Notes: generated by a model from the letters alone, not told the origin. A DNA stretch of 64,000 nucleotides from Pseudooceanicola sediminis (GCF_003575965.1 NZ_QWJJ01000006.1:124001-188000), one strand, 5' to 3'; positions 28,843-37,973 are shown, counted from the stretch's first letter. Numbers and translations: made by a program.

Positions 28843-30588
28843 ATGGCGTTTCTCGATGTCACCGCTTCGCTGACCGGACGGCGCTGGATCGGTCCTGCCC
28901 CCGAAATCGAACGCCAGGCAGAGGCGCTTGTGCAATCCGAACATCTGCCACCTGCGCTTTGCCGCGTCCTGGCGCGGCGTGGCGTCACCGAGGGGCAAAG
29001 CGCGGCGTTTCTGGAACCCAAGCTGCAGGACCTTCTGCCGGACCCGCGATCGCTGCGCGATATGGAGCGCGCTGCCGCGCGGTTTCTGCAGGCCGTCAAA
29101 CAGCGCCAACGCATCGCCATCTTTGCGGATTACGACGTCGACGGCGGTAGCTCGGCCGCGCTCCTGCTGGACTGGCTGCGCCAGATGGGCCGCGAGGCAA
29201 CCCTGTACGTTCCCGACCGTATCGACGAAGGATACGGCCCCAACGTACCGGCCATGCGCGACCTCGGGCGTGCGCACGATCTGATCGTCTGCGTCGACTG
29301 CGGCACCCTGAGCCATGAACCGATCGAGGCGGCGGGCTGTGATGTCCTTATCCTGGACCACCACCTGGGCGGAGAAACCCTGCCCGACTGCGTCGCCGTG
29401 GTGAACCCGAACCGTCAGGACGAAGACGGAGCGCTGGCGCACCTGTGTGCCGCGGGCGTCGTGTTCCTGATGCTGGTGGAGGCCAATCGCCAGATGAAGG
29501 CCGAAGGCGCCGCCGGTCCGAACCTGATGGATCTTCTCGACCTCGTGGCGCTTGCCACGGTGGCGGACGTCGCCCCCCTGATCGGGGTCAACCGCGCGCT
29601 GGTCCGACAGGGCCTGCGCATCATGGCGCGGCGCGAACGCCCCGGTCTGTCGGCCCTGGCGGACGTGGCGCGCATGAACACCGCACCCTCGGCCTATCAC
29701 CTCGGTTTTCTCATGGGGCCGCGCGTGAACGCCGGCGGTCGCATCGGTCAGGCCGACCTTGGCGCGCGCCTGCTCTCCACCGCCGACCCGTTCGAGGCCA
29801 AGGCGATGGCCGACCGCCTGGATGAGCTGAACACCGAACGCCGCGAAATCGAGGCACAGGTGCGCGCAGCAGCGCTGGCGCAGGCTGAGGAGCGCGGACT
29901 GGAGGCTCCCCTGGTCTGGGCCGCTGGCGAGGGCTGGCATCCCGGTGTCGTGGGCATCGTCGCCTCTCGGCTGAAAGAGGCGACCAACCGCCCCGCCATC
30001 GTCATCGGCATGGACGGAGACGAGGGCAAGGGATCGGGGCGCTCGGTCGCCGGTGTCGACCTTGGCGCGGCCATTCAGCGTCTCGCGGCAGAAGGGCTGT
30101 TGATCAAGGGGGGCGGGCACAAGATGGCGGCGGGCCTGACCGTCGCCCGCGACATGCTGGAAACCGCCATGGATCGGCTGAGCACGCTGCTGGCCAAACA
30201 GGGCGCAGGCGAAGGTGGCCCGCTGGACCTTCGCCTTGACGGCCTGCTGATGCCCGGCGCCGCGACGCCAGAGCTGATCGAAAGCCTTGAGGCCGCCGGC
30301 CCCTATGGCGCTTCGGCCCCTGCCCCTCGATTTGCCTTTCCGTCCCAGCGGATCGGATTCGTCAAACGGATCGGCGAGAGCCATCTGAAGCTGTCGTTCG
30401 GCGATGGAATGGGCGCACGAGTCGAGGCGATTTGCTTTGGCGCGTTCGACGGTCCGATCGGTCCCGCGCTGGAACAGCACGGCGGCCGGCCGTTCCATCT
30501 GGCGGGCCATCTGGAGATCAACGACTGGGGCGGGCGCAGATCAGTGCAAGTGCGCCTCAGCGATGCGGCTCCGGCCTCGGAAAGCTGA
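28843..30588 (+). CDS. recJ: Single-stranded-DNA-specific exonuclease RecJ
   Basis: 5'-3' exonuclease on single-stranded DNA for recombination, mismatch and base-excision repair. The DHH phosphoesterase motifs are present: ADYDVDG (motif I), VDCGT, ILDHH (the family-naming motif), and the DHHA1 part with GGGHKMAAG. A C-terminal OB-like domain follows. 581 residues, usual length. I prefer the ATG at 28843 (MAFLDVTAS), with AGGGA upstream, over the in-frame opening from 28765. In some relatives glpX lies between hom and recJ; it is absent here. Confidence 0.95.
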   Translation: MAFLDVTASLTGRRWIGPAPEIERQAEALVQSEHLPPALCRVLARRGVTEGQSAAFLEPKLQDLLPDPRSLRDMERAAARFLQAVKQRQRIAIFADYDVDGGSSAALLLDWLRQMGREATLYVPDRIDEGYGPNVPAMRDLGRAHDLIVCVDCGTLSHEPIEAAGCDVLILDHHLGGETLPDCVAVVNPNRQDEDGALAHLCAAGVVFLMLVEANRQMKAEGAAGPNLMDLLDLVALATVADVAPLIGVNRALVRQGLRIMARRERPGLSALADVARMNTAPSAYHLGFLMGPRVNAGGRIGQADLGARLLSTADPFEAKAMADRLDELNTERREIEAQVRAAALAQAEERGLEAPLVWAAGEGWHPGVVGIVASRLKEATNRPAIVIGMDGDEGKGSGRSVAGVDLGAAIQRLAAEGLLIKGGGHKMAAGLTVARDMLETAMDRLSTLLAKQGAGEGGPLDLRLDGLLMPGAATPELIESLEAAGPYGASAPAPRFAFPSQRIGFVKRIGESHLKLSFGDGMGARVEAICFGAFDGPIGPALEQHGGRPFHLAGHLEINDWGGRRSVQVRLSDAAPASES

Positions 30589-30702
30589 TATTTTTCATAT
30601 ATTTGATGCACCCGGCCCCGCGAAATCGCGGGCGCATCCGGCGTGCGAAATCGGCCTTTGACCGGGCGTTGAGAAAAAAGTTCACAGAGGCGAAAAAAGC
30701 GC

Positions 30703-30731
30703 TTGCGACCTGCAGCTACTTCTCTTAGAAC
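30703..30731 (+). promoter_or_regulatory. Promoter of tRNA-Glu
   Basis: TTGCGA (30703-30708), a 17-base spacer and TAGAAC (30726-30731) form a sigma-70 promoter; the tRNA starts 18 bases later. Confidence 0.55.
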
Positions 30732-30749
30732 CCGCCTCACGCCAAGCGT

Positions 30750-30824
30750 GGCCCGTTCGTCTATCGGTTAGGACGCCAGGTTTTCAACCTGGAAAGAGGG
30801 GTTCGACTCCCCTACGGGCTGCCA
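30750..30824 (+). tRNA. tRNA-Glu (anticodon TTC)
   Basis: The acceptor arms GGCCCGT and ACGGGCT pair (one G-U at the end), the D arm contains GTCTATCGG, the anticodon loop TTTTCAA gives TTC, the T arm has GGTTCGACT, and CCA is encoded. Confidence 0.96.
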
Positions 30825-30967
30825 CTTTTCCCAAGTTTGCAGCGCCTCGCGACAGGCCCGCCACCACGATCCACAGGGTCGCTTACAGCTGCAATCGGCA
30901 CCGACCTGCCCTGCATTCCCCCCGACGTTTCTTGTAGATGTGCTGCGCATAGCAAGCGCGGATCGTC

Positions 30968-31309
30968 TTATGCTTCGGGCGCAACCTTGAGGATTGACGC
31001 CAGAAGTCCGGGAAACCGGGCATCCAGATCGTCGCGCCGCAGACTCAGCAGGCGACCCCGGCCCTTGGCCACATTGCGGATCACGCCCGCTTCGCGCAGC
31101 ACCTTCATCAGATGCGACTTTGTCGACTTTGGCATTGTCGGATCACTCAGACAGCATTGCGCCATTTCCAACGGCCCCGAATCCAGCTGCCGCACGATAT
31201 CAAGCCGCGCCGGATCGCTGAGCGCGAAGAGAACCTGGGTCAAAATCAGATCCTCGCACGCCGGATGCGGCAGGTCGGCAGTATTTGGCACATCTGTGTG
31301 ATCCATCAT
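30968..31309 (-). CDS. ArsR-family winged-helix repressor
   Basis: A 113-residue regulator with the ArsR/SmtB helix-turn-helix: LFALSDPARLDIVRQL, then MAQCCLSD and KSTKSHLMKVLREAGVI as the recognition helix. It has no ELCVC-type metal site, and the two adjacent cysteines (QCC) are not in a known metal-binding arrangement, so the signal is open. It is divergent from an MFS exporter, with GTTCGAAC-type palindromes between, so it probably represses that exporter. Confidence 0.85.
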   Translation of the reverse strand: MMDHTDVPNTADLPHPACEDLILTQVLFALSDPARLDIVRQLDSGPLEMAQCCLSDPTMPKSTKSHLMKVLREAGVIRNVAKGRGRLLSLRRDDLDARFPGLLASILKVAPEA

Positions 31310-31374
31310 GGTTCGAATATAGTTGAACCTTCTGGATTACGGTAGTAGGTATTTTGTTCGAACTTTTTCGAACC
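31310..31374. promoter_or_regulatory. Palindromes between ArsR regulator and MFS gene
   Basis: GGTTCGAA and GTTGAACC are nearly complementary around TATA at 31310-31329, and GTTCGAAC is a perfect palindrome at 31356-31363, with TTCGAACC at 31367-31374. The shared TTCGAA core suggests two or three sites for the divergent ArsR regulator. Confidence 0.55.
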
Positions 31375-31401
31375 AATCCACCGACAGATGGCAGGCCCCT
31401 G

Positions 31402-32598
31402 ATGAGCGTGACTGAGATACGATCGAACCGGATACACCGCACCGGTTTCTACCTGGTGCTGACCGGGGTCGCCCTGATGATGGCCGGCGCCAGCGCGCCT
31501 TCGCCTTTTTACCCGATCCTGCAACGCCAGATCGGATTCTCCCCGGCCGTCATGACAGGGATTTTCGCGATCTACACGATTGCTCTGCTCTGCACGTTGC
31601 TGGTGGCCGGCTCGCTATCCGATCATATCGGCCGACGCCCCGTGCTATCGGCGGCCTTTGCCGTTCTGGCGGTGTCGCTGGTGATGTTCTGGCAAGCGGA
31701 CACCGTCGGCACCTTGCTGTTCGCGCGGGTGGTTCAGGGCGTGGCCAGCGGCCTGCTGCTGTCGACCCTCTCCGCCGCTGCGGTCGACCTTGAGCCGGTC
31801 GACAAACCTGGTTCTGCGGCAATCTGGACGTCGGTGCTGCCGCTGGGGGGCCTCGGGTTGGGGGCGCTGGCCTCGGGGGCCATCCTCGATTTCAGCTCTG
31901 CTGCCAAGCCGGAGGTATTCGGCAGCCTTGTGGCCATCTATGCTGCCCTTGCGGCACTGGTGCTGCTGCTGCCCGAAACAGCGCCGCGTCACGACGGCAT
32001 CTGGTCGGCCCTGCGCCCCCGCATGGGCCTGCCCCGCTCGGCCCGCAAGACCTTCCTGCGCAGCGCTCCGGCCGTCTTTGCCGGCTGGGCGACAGGTGGG
32101 TTCTACCTGTCGCTCGGCGCGCCGATCATCGCGCAGATATTCGGGGTCACCGACTACCTCTTGCAAGCGCTGGTCATCACGTTGCTGGCTGGCTCCGGCT
32201 CAGTCGCGTGTTTCGTCGCGCGCCATTACACAGCCCGTCAGGTCACGTTGTTCGGCACATCGGCGCTGGCGGTCGGCACGACGTTGACGGTCCTGGGGGT
32301 GATGGCGGAACTCCTGCCGTTCTATCTGGGCGCAGTCATCGTGGCAGGCGCGGGATTCGGCACCTGCTTTTACGGCGTCATGCGCTCGATCATCCCCCTG
32401 GCAACCGCGAACGAGCGCGGAGAGCTGTTCGCGACACTGTTCACGGTAAGCTACATGGCCTTCGGGGTGCCCGTCGTCATAGCCGGACTTGCCCTGCCCC
32501 ATATCGGGCTGAGCATGACCATCTGTATCTATGGCGGGGTGATCATCGTCTTGTCCGCCGCTGCCGGTCTATTGCGCAAATTCGGCACCTCCGAATAA
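31402..32598 (+). CDS. Major facilitator superfamily transporter
   Basis: A 12-helix MFS permease of about 398 residues. The loop 2-3 signature appears as GSLSDHIGRRPVLS and the chain alternates hydrophobic segments with short loops throughout. The family is drug/small-molecule proton antiporters, but the substrate is unknown. The divergent ArsR regulator and shared operators imply inducible efflux. The ATG at 31402 is preferred although its ribosome site is weak; a TTG at 31354 lies within the operator region. Confidence 0.85.
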   Translation: MSVTEIRSNRIHRTGFYLVLTGVALMMAGASAPSPFYPILQRQIGFSPAVMTGIFAIYTIALLCTLLVAGSLSDHIGRRPVLSAAFAVLAVSLVMFWQADTVGTLLFARVVQGVASGLLLSTLSAAAVDLEPVDKPGSAAIWTSVLPLGGLGLGALASGAILDFSSAAKPEVFGSLVAIYAALAALVLLLPETAPRHDGIWSALRPRMGLPRSARKTFLRSAPAVFAGWATGGFYLSLGAPIIAQIFGVTDYLLQALVITLLAGSGSVACFVARHYTARQVTLFGTSALAVGTTLTVLGVMAELLPFYLGAVIVAGAGFGTCFYGVMRSIIPLATANERGELFATLFTVSYMAFGVPVVIAGLALPHIGLSMTICIYGGVIIVLSAAAGLLRKFGTSE

Positions 32599-32613
32599 CG
32601 CCGCCGCCGCCAC

Positions 32614-32667
32614 GCCTGCAGCCCGTTCAGCGCCTGCAGCCCGCTCAGCGCCTGCGGCCCGTTCAGC
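32614..32667. repeat. Three 18-bp tandem repeats
   Basis: Three consecutive units of GCCTGCAGCCCGTTCAGC (with one substitution each in units 2 and 3) follow the MFS stop by 15 bases; a degenerate fourth start follows. It is non-coding and likely arose by slippage. Confidence 0.8.
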
Positions 32668-32702
32668 GCTTGGGCGTGGCACGACGCCCGGTGGTCAGAC
32701 GA

Positions 32703-33284
32703 TCAACCACCGAACATGCCTCGGGACGATCCGGTGCTGCCAAATCCACCGCGCGAGGACAGGGTGGCCTTGGTCATCGGGGCCTTGCCGATGGTCGAGG
32801 TCGGGCGCTGAAACAACGACGAGCGTAACTTGGCCTTGCCGCTGTTGCTGGAGTAGGCCGCCGTACCGCCTGCGTTGGTATAGCGCCCATCCGACGTACG
32901 ATACAGCGGCTGCGCACCGACCATCCCGCTGCGCCCACTCAGCATGCTGCCCACCAGGTAACCCGCCATCAACGGCATGAAAATGCTGCCGGAACCACCC
33001 TCGGACACTTGCCTTTCGCTGCCGCAGGCCCCCTGCCCATGCTGTTCTTCGCAGACGGCGATGCTGTCATATCGCGGCGCGGCCTCGACATGCAGCTGCT
33101 CTGCCTCGGAAAAGGCGGTCTCGCAGGCACCTGCGGGGATCAACCCATCAGCCTGCGATGCAGCCTTGCAACTGGCGAGATCGGGAAACGCCTGCGCATC
33201 GACCTGTTCCTCTCGGCACCCTGCAAGGGCAAAGGCAGAGGCACCGAGAATGCTGAGGGCGACGGTTCTGGAACGAGGTCTCAT
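32703..33284 (-). CDS. DUF1190 (YgiB-like) lipoprotein
   Basis: About 193 residues. The N terminus is a lipoprotein signal ending ALAGC. It matches the DUF1190/YgiB family: a periplasmic part with ASCKAAS and ACGSE cysteines and a long glycine/serine-rich tail (SGSIFMPLMAGYLVGSML, ending GFGSTGSSRGMFGG). It is encoded directly after a YgiC-like ATP-grasp ligase, the same pairing as ygiB-ygiC in E. coli. The ATG at 33284 has AAGGA nine bases before it. Function of the family is not established. Confidence 0.82.
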   Translation of the reverse strand: MRPRSRTVALSILGASAFALAGCREEQVDAQAFPDLASCKAASQADGLIPAGACETAFSEAEQLHVEAAPRYDSIAVCEEQHGQGACGSERQVSEGGSGSIFMPLMAGYLVGSMLSGRSGMVGAQPLYRTSDGRYTNAGGTAAYSSNSGKAKLRSSLFQRPTSTIGKAPMTKATLSSRGGFGSTGSSRGMFGG

Positions 33285-33305
33285 TTTTGGCAATCCTTTG
33301 CGGGT

Positions 33306-34532
33306 TCAATCGCGGATGAAGTGGGGTTTGAAGCGGGACAGATCCTGCGTGATGCGCGACCGGTCCTCGCGTATGCCGATGCCGGCACATTCGGTGCCGA
33401 TGATCCAGGCGCCGATCACGGGGCGGAAGCCGTCGAAAACCGGCAAGGGTGCGTACCCCTGAACGATGCGCGGTTGCTGCGCATATTCGGTGTTGTCCGC
33501 CTGCTCCTTCAGGGTGCCCTCTTCAAAGATCGAAACCGACGCCCCCTCGCGCGAGAAAAGTGGCTTGGTGACATACCCCCGTGCAAGCGCCTTGTCCGCC
33601 CTGGAAAATGCCTGTGCGACCGGCCCCGCTGCCGGGCCGGTTCCGGCCAGGGCCTCGGCAATATCGGCCTCGAAAAAGGCGGGCAACAGGTTGGGGTGCC
33701 CGGGAAACATCTGCCACAGGACGGGCAGCAACCCCTTGTTTGACAACAGGCTTTTCCATGCCGGTTCAAGAACCCTGCATTCGGCTGTCGCAAGATGGCG
33801 CGCGTAGTCGTCGCGCAGCAGGTCTTCCCAGGGGTAGAGCTTGAACAGGGTGCCGATCACCCGATCCTCTGCATCAAGGAATTGCCCGTCGGTGCTGAGA
33901 CCGACCTTTTCCAGGTCGGTATAATGCGCGCCAAGCCCTGCTTCGCGCGCCGCCCAGCCCATACATTCGACCGTCGCGTAATCTTCGGCGTTCCCGCCGA
34001 TGGCAGCAAAGTGCAGATCGCTGTCGGCAGCGAAGAGAGCGCGGAACCGCTCTACCAGCGACTCGTGTATGCCGTTGAACTGATCGTCGCTGTCGCGCAG
34101 CACCCCGAGCGCCTGCTGCCCCTCAAGCCAGCTCCACTGAAACGAGGCGGATTCATAAAGCGAGGTCGGTGTGTCTGCGTTGTATTCCAGCAGTTTCGCA
34201 GGCCCCGTCCCGTCATAGGCCAGGTCGAAACGGCCATAGATTTCAGGATCTTCGCGGTGCCAGCTGTCTGCGACCAGATCCCAGTGTTCGCGTGGAATCC
34301 CCATCTTTTCCATCAGGGCTTCGTCCGCCAGGATGATCGGAACCGCTTCGCGGCACATGGCGTGCAGCGCGGTCGAGGGGTCTTCGATATCATCCTCGAT
34401 CTGGGCCAGGCTGAACTGGTACACCGTCCCTTCATCCCAATAGGGCTCGCCGTGCATGTCGGCGAAGGTGAACCCCAGCTCTTCGGCCTCGGCGCGCCAG
34501 TCGGGCCGCTCGGGAAGCATTATTTTTTGCAA
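33306..34532 (-). CDS. Glutathionylspermidine synthase-like ATP-grasp protein (YgiC/YjfC type)
   Basis: 408 residues homologous to the synthetase half of glutathionylspermidine synthetase, lacking the amidase domain. The N-terminal ERPDWRAEAEELGF, the substrate segment EPYWDEGTVYQF, LLEYNADTPTSLYE with its acidic ATP-grasp residues, and the C-terminal GAWIIG are typical of YgiC/YjfC. It probably ligates a peptide-like carboxylate to an amine; the true substrates are unknown. The start is a TTG at 34532 with GGAGG nine bases upstream, giving the conserved start QKIMLPERPDW. Precedes the DUF1190 lipoprotein by 21 bases. Confidence 0.85.
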   Translation of the reverse strand: MQKIMLPERPDWRAEAEELGFTFADMHGEPYWDEGTVYQFSLAQIEDDIEDPSTALHAMCREAVPIILADEALMEKMGIPREHWDLVADSWHREDPEIYGRFDLAYDGTGPAKLLEYNADTPTSLYESASFQWSWLEGQQALGVLRDSDDQFNGIHESLVERFRALFAADSDLHFAAIGGNAEDYATVECMGWAAREAGLGAHYTDLEKVGLSTDGQFLDAEDRVIGTLFKLYPWEDLLRDDYARHLATAECRVLEPAWKSLLSNKGLLPVLWQMFPGHPNLLPAFFEADIAEALAGTGPAAGPVAQAFSRADKALARGYVTKPLFSREGASVSIFEEGTLKEQADNTEYAQQPRIVQGYAPLPVFDGFRPVIGAWIIGTECAGIGIREDRSRITQDLSRFKPHFIRD

Positions 34533-34749
34533 GGTCGTCCTCCTCCGGTGACAGGGCGTGCCTAGTCGGCTTTGGCACGGATGGCCAGACGCCTGCCTGT
34601 TCGCAGGTTATGTAGGGGGTGTCACGCGCGGCTGAAAGGGCGGATCGCACCGGGGCGCGCGCCCCCCGGCTCCGCAGAGGTGCCGCCACACGGAATCCGG
34701 CGGGCGGCGCCTGCCCTTTTGGAGGCGAAAACGCCAGTCTGGCAGGGGC

Positions 34750-35661
34750 TTAGGCGATCGCGCAGCCGGAAAGCGCCGCGTGGTCATCAAGGATCAGCGA
34801 CACCGGCACGCGCGCCGCTGTATCCAGGGCAAGGGGGCGCATGTAGGCGGCGCGGAAGCAGTCGAGGCCATGGGCCGCCGCCGGGCCGGTCAGGATCGCG
34901 CGCGCCACGCCGCCGGCAAAATACAAGCCCCCCGAGGGCATGAAAGCCAGCACCAGGTCCTGCGCGAGCACCGCCATCATGTCGGCATAAACCCCAGCAA
35001 ATTCAATCGCCTGGTCGGTACTGGCAGCAAGGGCCTGGGCAAAGGACAGGTCACTGCCCGAGGAGGCGCGCCAGAGCTTTTCGCAGCCGCGCCCCGAGAA
35101 GAGATGTTCGACCGTATCATAGCCATGATCGCCATGACCGACCTGATCCGCGACGGCCTGATACAGGCGCCAGGACAACTGGATATGCCCCATTTCGGCA
35201 TTCGGACAGACCACGCCCTGTTGCGTCATCACCACGGGGCTGACGTTGAAGCCGGTGCCGATGCCGGCCACCAGACGCTGATCGCCCGCGCCGTCGATGT
35301 CGATGTGCGGCGTCACGCGCAGGAAACTGTCGGCGCTGAGGGTCGAAACGGAATACCCCAAGGCCTTGAGATCGTTCAACAGTGCAACCGAGACGCCAAA
35401 GTCCGCAGCCAGCGCAACCGTGTCGAAATACCATTCGCGATTGGTCAGCCGGGCATGGGTGCCATTCACCGGCCCGGCGACCGCAATGGCCATGCGGGTC
35501 AGCGCAGGTTTGCCTTTGTCTTCAATGTATTGCGCGGCCGCATCGCGAAAGGTCGCAAAGTCGTCGTTGCGAAAGCTGGAGATGGTGTCGGGTTGGACGC
35601 GATCCCCTTCGACAAGGGCGAAACGCACGTTGGTGCCACCGACATCAGCTACTAGTTTCAT
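34750..35661 (-). CDS. glk: Glucokinase
   Basis: Phosphorylates glucose to glucose-6-phosphate with ATP. The N-terminal phosphate motif is VADVGGTNVRFAL; VAGPVNGT, LLNDLKALGYS and GIGTGFNVS follow, and CPNAEMGHIQL matches the conserved glucose-binding segment of the bacterial Glk family. 303 residues. GAGGGATG lies upstream of the ATG. It stands alone, but the sugar ABC transporter encoded a few kilobases right makes glucose the plausible substrate of both. Confidence 0.92.
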   Translation of the reverse strand: MKLVADVGGTNVRFALVEGDRVQPDTISSFRNDDFATFRDAAAQYIEDKGKPALTRMAIAVAGPVNGTHARLTNREWYFDTVALAADFGVSVALLNDLKALGYSVSTLSADSFLRVTPHIDIDGAGDQRLVAGIGTGFNVSPVVMTQQGVVCPNAEMGHIQLSWRLYQAVADQVGHGDHGYDTVEHLFSGRGCEKLWRASSGSDLSFAQALAASTDQAIEFAGVYADMMAVLAQDLVLAFMPSGGLYFAGGVARAILTGPAAAHGLDCFRAAYMRPLALDTAARVPVSLILDDHAALSGCAIA

Positions 35662-35869
35662 CGCGTCTCATCCCTCGGGTTTGTGCCGGTGCGCTGTCGT
35701 ATCCCGCGCGCGAGCGACAGGATTCCCGGCATGTGTTAGCGCTATTAGCAGAGCTGAAAACCGGCGTCCAAACGCTTTCGCCCGGCGGGGCAGTGTGCCG
35801 AGGGCGGCGCATGTCGGTGCAGGGGCGACAGGAGCCGCATAAGTCATTGAAAAGCCTAGATTCGAACGT

Positions 35870-35902
35870 CGGTATCTGAGCGGTATCCGAACGGTATCTG
35901 AA
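35870..35902. repeat. 11-bp direct repeats, CGGTATCTGAA type
   Basis: Three contiguous units: CGGTATCTGAG, CGGTATCCGAA and CGGTATCTGAA, then a diverged CGGTGCGAAAT. The 11-bp period is near one helical turn, so they could present a protein-binding face upstream of glk, or may be slippage products. Confidence 0.75.
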
Positions 35903-35948
35903 CGGTGCGAAATCCGCGACTGGCCTGGCTGAATTTTGGGCAGCCTGG

Positions 35949-35981
35949 CCGCAGCAGGTCCGCAGCAGGGCCGCAGCAGGG
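35949..35981. repeat. 11-bp direct repeats, CCGCAGCAGGG type
   Basis: Three contiguous units of CCGCAGCAGGG (first one ending in T) and a diverged fourth, CCGCACCAAGG. The unit differs from the array 47 bases to the left but has the same period. Confidence 0.75.
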
Positions 35982-36179
35982 CCGCACCAAGGGTCCGGCG
36001 CGCACGGGTGGCGCCCTGCCGGGGCGCAGCAGCGAAAACCTGCATGGGCCGGGGCCGCAGGCCGGCCATTTCTGCAACACCTTCGCGCCGTCCGCCCCCG
36101 CAATGTCAACAGTATAGACGCAAGAGCCCCGCTGGCATTAACGTCGTCATCATGGGCTACCCCATCGCACACACGGCTC

Positions 36180-37850
36180 ATGGCACGCACTGCCTGCGCC
36201 ATGAAGCAGCTACGGAGGGTATGGGCGCTGGCAAAGTTTGACTGGGTGAAACGGCTGCGGAACAGGCGTCGCGTGGCCCTGGTTGCCATCGTCGCGATCC
36301 TGCTGGGTGCCATCGCGCCCGTGGCGCTGACAGCGTGGCTGGCCAGCGTCATGGCAGAGCGCAACACCCATGAGACCCTGAACCTGTATGGCTCGGTCCC
36401 CGTCATCCGCATGGAAAAGGTAATCGAACAGGCCCACGACGTGTTGCAGACGGTCGAGGGGATGACAGGATGCACGCCGGAGCATATCGCGGCCATGCGC
36501 AACGCCGTGATGCAATCTTATTTCATCGACGAGGTCGGCTATTTCGAGGACGGAGAGCTGGCCTGTTCCTCCTGGGGGATGGCACCGCCGGGGATAGCGG
36601 AAAACCGTATCGACTTCGTTCTGCCGAATGGCGTGGGCCTGCGGGCCTCGATCACCCCCGGCCAGACCGACGCGGGCAGTGTGATGGCGCTGCACCTGGG
36701 CGCGCACAACGTGCTGGTCAGTCATACCCGCCTGGTCGAGGTGCTGAGCCTGCAAGGCGTGAGCGTCGCACTGGCTTACATGCCGGTCGGCGCGCCACCG
36801 CTGCTGCTGGCCAGTGGCGGTGATGCCGTCGCCGCCGAACTGCTGTCCCAGGCCCCGCTGGAACGCAAGGCCAATGCCCAGGGCCATCGCCATGTCGGAG
36901 ATCTGTTCCGCAGCGGCGACCTGGTGGCCGTGGCAATGATGCCGCCGGAGCTGACCCACAGCAGCGACCAGCTGGACTATATGCTGCGATTGCTGCCGCT
37001 GGCCTTCGTGCTGGCCTGCATCATCGTGTTCAATGTCATCTGGCTGACCCTGCGCCGTCTGGATCTGAGGCACGAGACAAAGGCGGCGCTGCGCAGCGGC
37101 AACCTGCGGCTGGTCTATCAGCCCGTGGTCGAGCTGGCGACCGGGCGCTGCGTCGGAGCCGAGGCCCTGATCCGGTGGCAACAGCGCGACGGCAGCTATA
37201 TCAACCCGGAGGTGTTCATTCCCGTGGCCGAGCAATCTGCCCTGATCGGGCAGATTTCGACCTTTGTGGCGCGGCGTGCCTGCGAGGATCTGGGCAATCT
37301 GCTGCGCACCCATCCCGAGGCGCATCTGTCGCTGAACATGACGGCCTACGACGTCACCTCGGGCGATATCGTCAGGACGCTCGAGGATACCTTCGGGCGC
37401 GCCGGGGTGCCCCCCACCAGTGTCTGGCTGGAGCTGACCGAGCGCAGCCTGATCGATTTCGAGACCAGTTGCGGCAAGCTGTCGGCGCTGCGCGACGCGG
37501 GCTATCGAATAGTCATCGATGATTTCGGCACGGGTTATTCCAACCTGCAATACCTGCAGGAGATGAAGCTGGATGCGCTGAAGATCGACAAGAGCTTTGT
37601 CGACGTGATCGGACGACAGACCGCCAACCGGTCGGTCATCGAGACCATCATCGAGCTGGCGACGACGCTGGAACTGGACATCGTCGCGGAAGGGATCGAG
37701 ACCCAGGCGCAGCTGAGCTTTCTGCGACAGCGCAACGTCAGGCTGGGACAGGGATATTTCATCGCCCGACCGATGGAGCTGGCGGATTTCGTCGCCTTCT
37801 ACGCCGCCTGGAAGGACGGGGCCCCCGAGGAAGTGACCTGGGTGGCCTAG
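36180..37850 (+). CDS. CSS-motif/EAL-domain c-di-GMP phosphodiesterase
   Basis: Membrane-bound phosphodiesterase (556 residues) that breaks down cyclic di-GMP. Layout: first membrane helix (about 32-58), a periplasmic CSS domain with C98 and the C129-S130-S131 motif, second helix (about 270-292), then the EAL domain. The domain keeps its catalytic residues: EALIRW (EAL at 328), ELTE, IDDFGTG, ALKIDKSFV and AEGIET, so it should be active. In the known CSS-EAL proteins, disulfide formation between the two periplasmic cysteines inhibits the enzyme. The start could also be 36201. It ends facing the sugar ABC operon with a shared terminator. Confidence 0.9.
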   Translation: MARTACAMKQLRRVWALAKFDWVKRLRNRRRVALVAIVAILLGAIAPVALTAWLASVMAERNTHETLNLYGSVPVIRMEKVIEQAHDVLQTVEGMTGCTPEHIAAMRNAVMQSYFIDEVGYFEDGELACSSWGMAPPGIAENRIDFVLPNGVGLRASITPGQTDAGSVMALHLGAHNVLVSHTRLVEVLSLQGVSVALAYMPVGAPPLLLASGGDAVAAELLSQAPLERKANAQGHRHVGDLFRSGDLVAVAMMPPELTHSSDQLDYMLRLLPLAFVLACIIVFNVIWLTLRRLDLRHETKAALRSGNLRLVYQPVVELATGRCVGAEALIRWQQRDGSYINPEVFIPVAEQSALIGQISTFVARRACEDLGNLLRTHPEAHLSLNMTAYDVTSGDIVRTLEDTFGRAGVPPTSVWLELTERSLIDFETSCGKLSALRDAGYRIVIDDFGTGYSNLQYLQEMKLDALKIDKSFVDVIGRQTANRSVIETIIELATTLELDIVAEGIETQAQLSFLRQRNVRLGQGYFIARPMELADFVAFYAAWKDGAPEEVTWVA

Positions 37851-37973
37851 GCGGGTCCGGCGCGCCTGCCGTGCCCTCTGCCGACCGACCCTGACGTGCC
37901 GTGAGCTGAGCCGCCGGGTGCCGTGGCGGGCCACCGACCGGCAAGGCGGGTGCGCGGGGCCGGTTATCCATGC

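Larger units (their letters stand above)
35662..36179. other. Intergenic region with two 11-bp repeat arrays
   Basis: No gene is supported in this 518-base gap; the open frames are only repeat-biased sequence. It contains two different direct-repeat arrays, both with an 11-bp unit (35870-35902 and 35949-35981), followed by about 200 bases of unique sequence before the CSS-EAL gene. Confidence 0.6.

Noticed and set aside
32208-32828. Open frame through the 18-bp repeats
   Set aside because: Out of frame inside the MFS gene and then repeat-coded; not a protein.
35645-36502. Minus-strand open frame over the 11-bp repeat region
   Set aside because: Translation is made of repeat-derived proline/cysteine-rich sequence and overlaps the start of the EAL gene; no ribosome site.
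36210-37934. Long open frame opposite the CSS-EAL gene
   Set aside because: No family features, whereas the plus-strand frame has intact EAL motifs.
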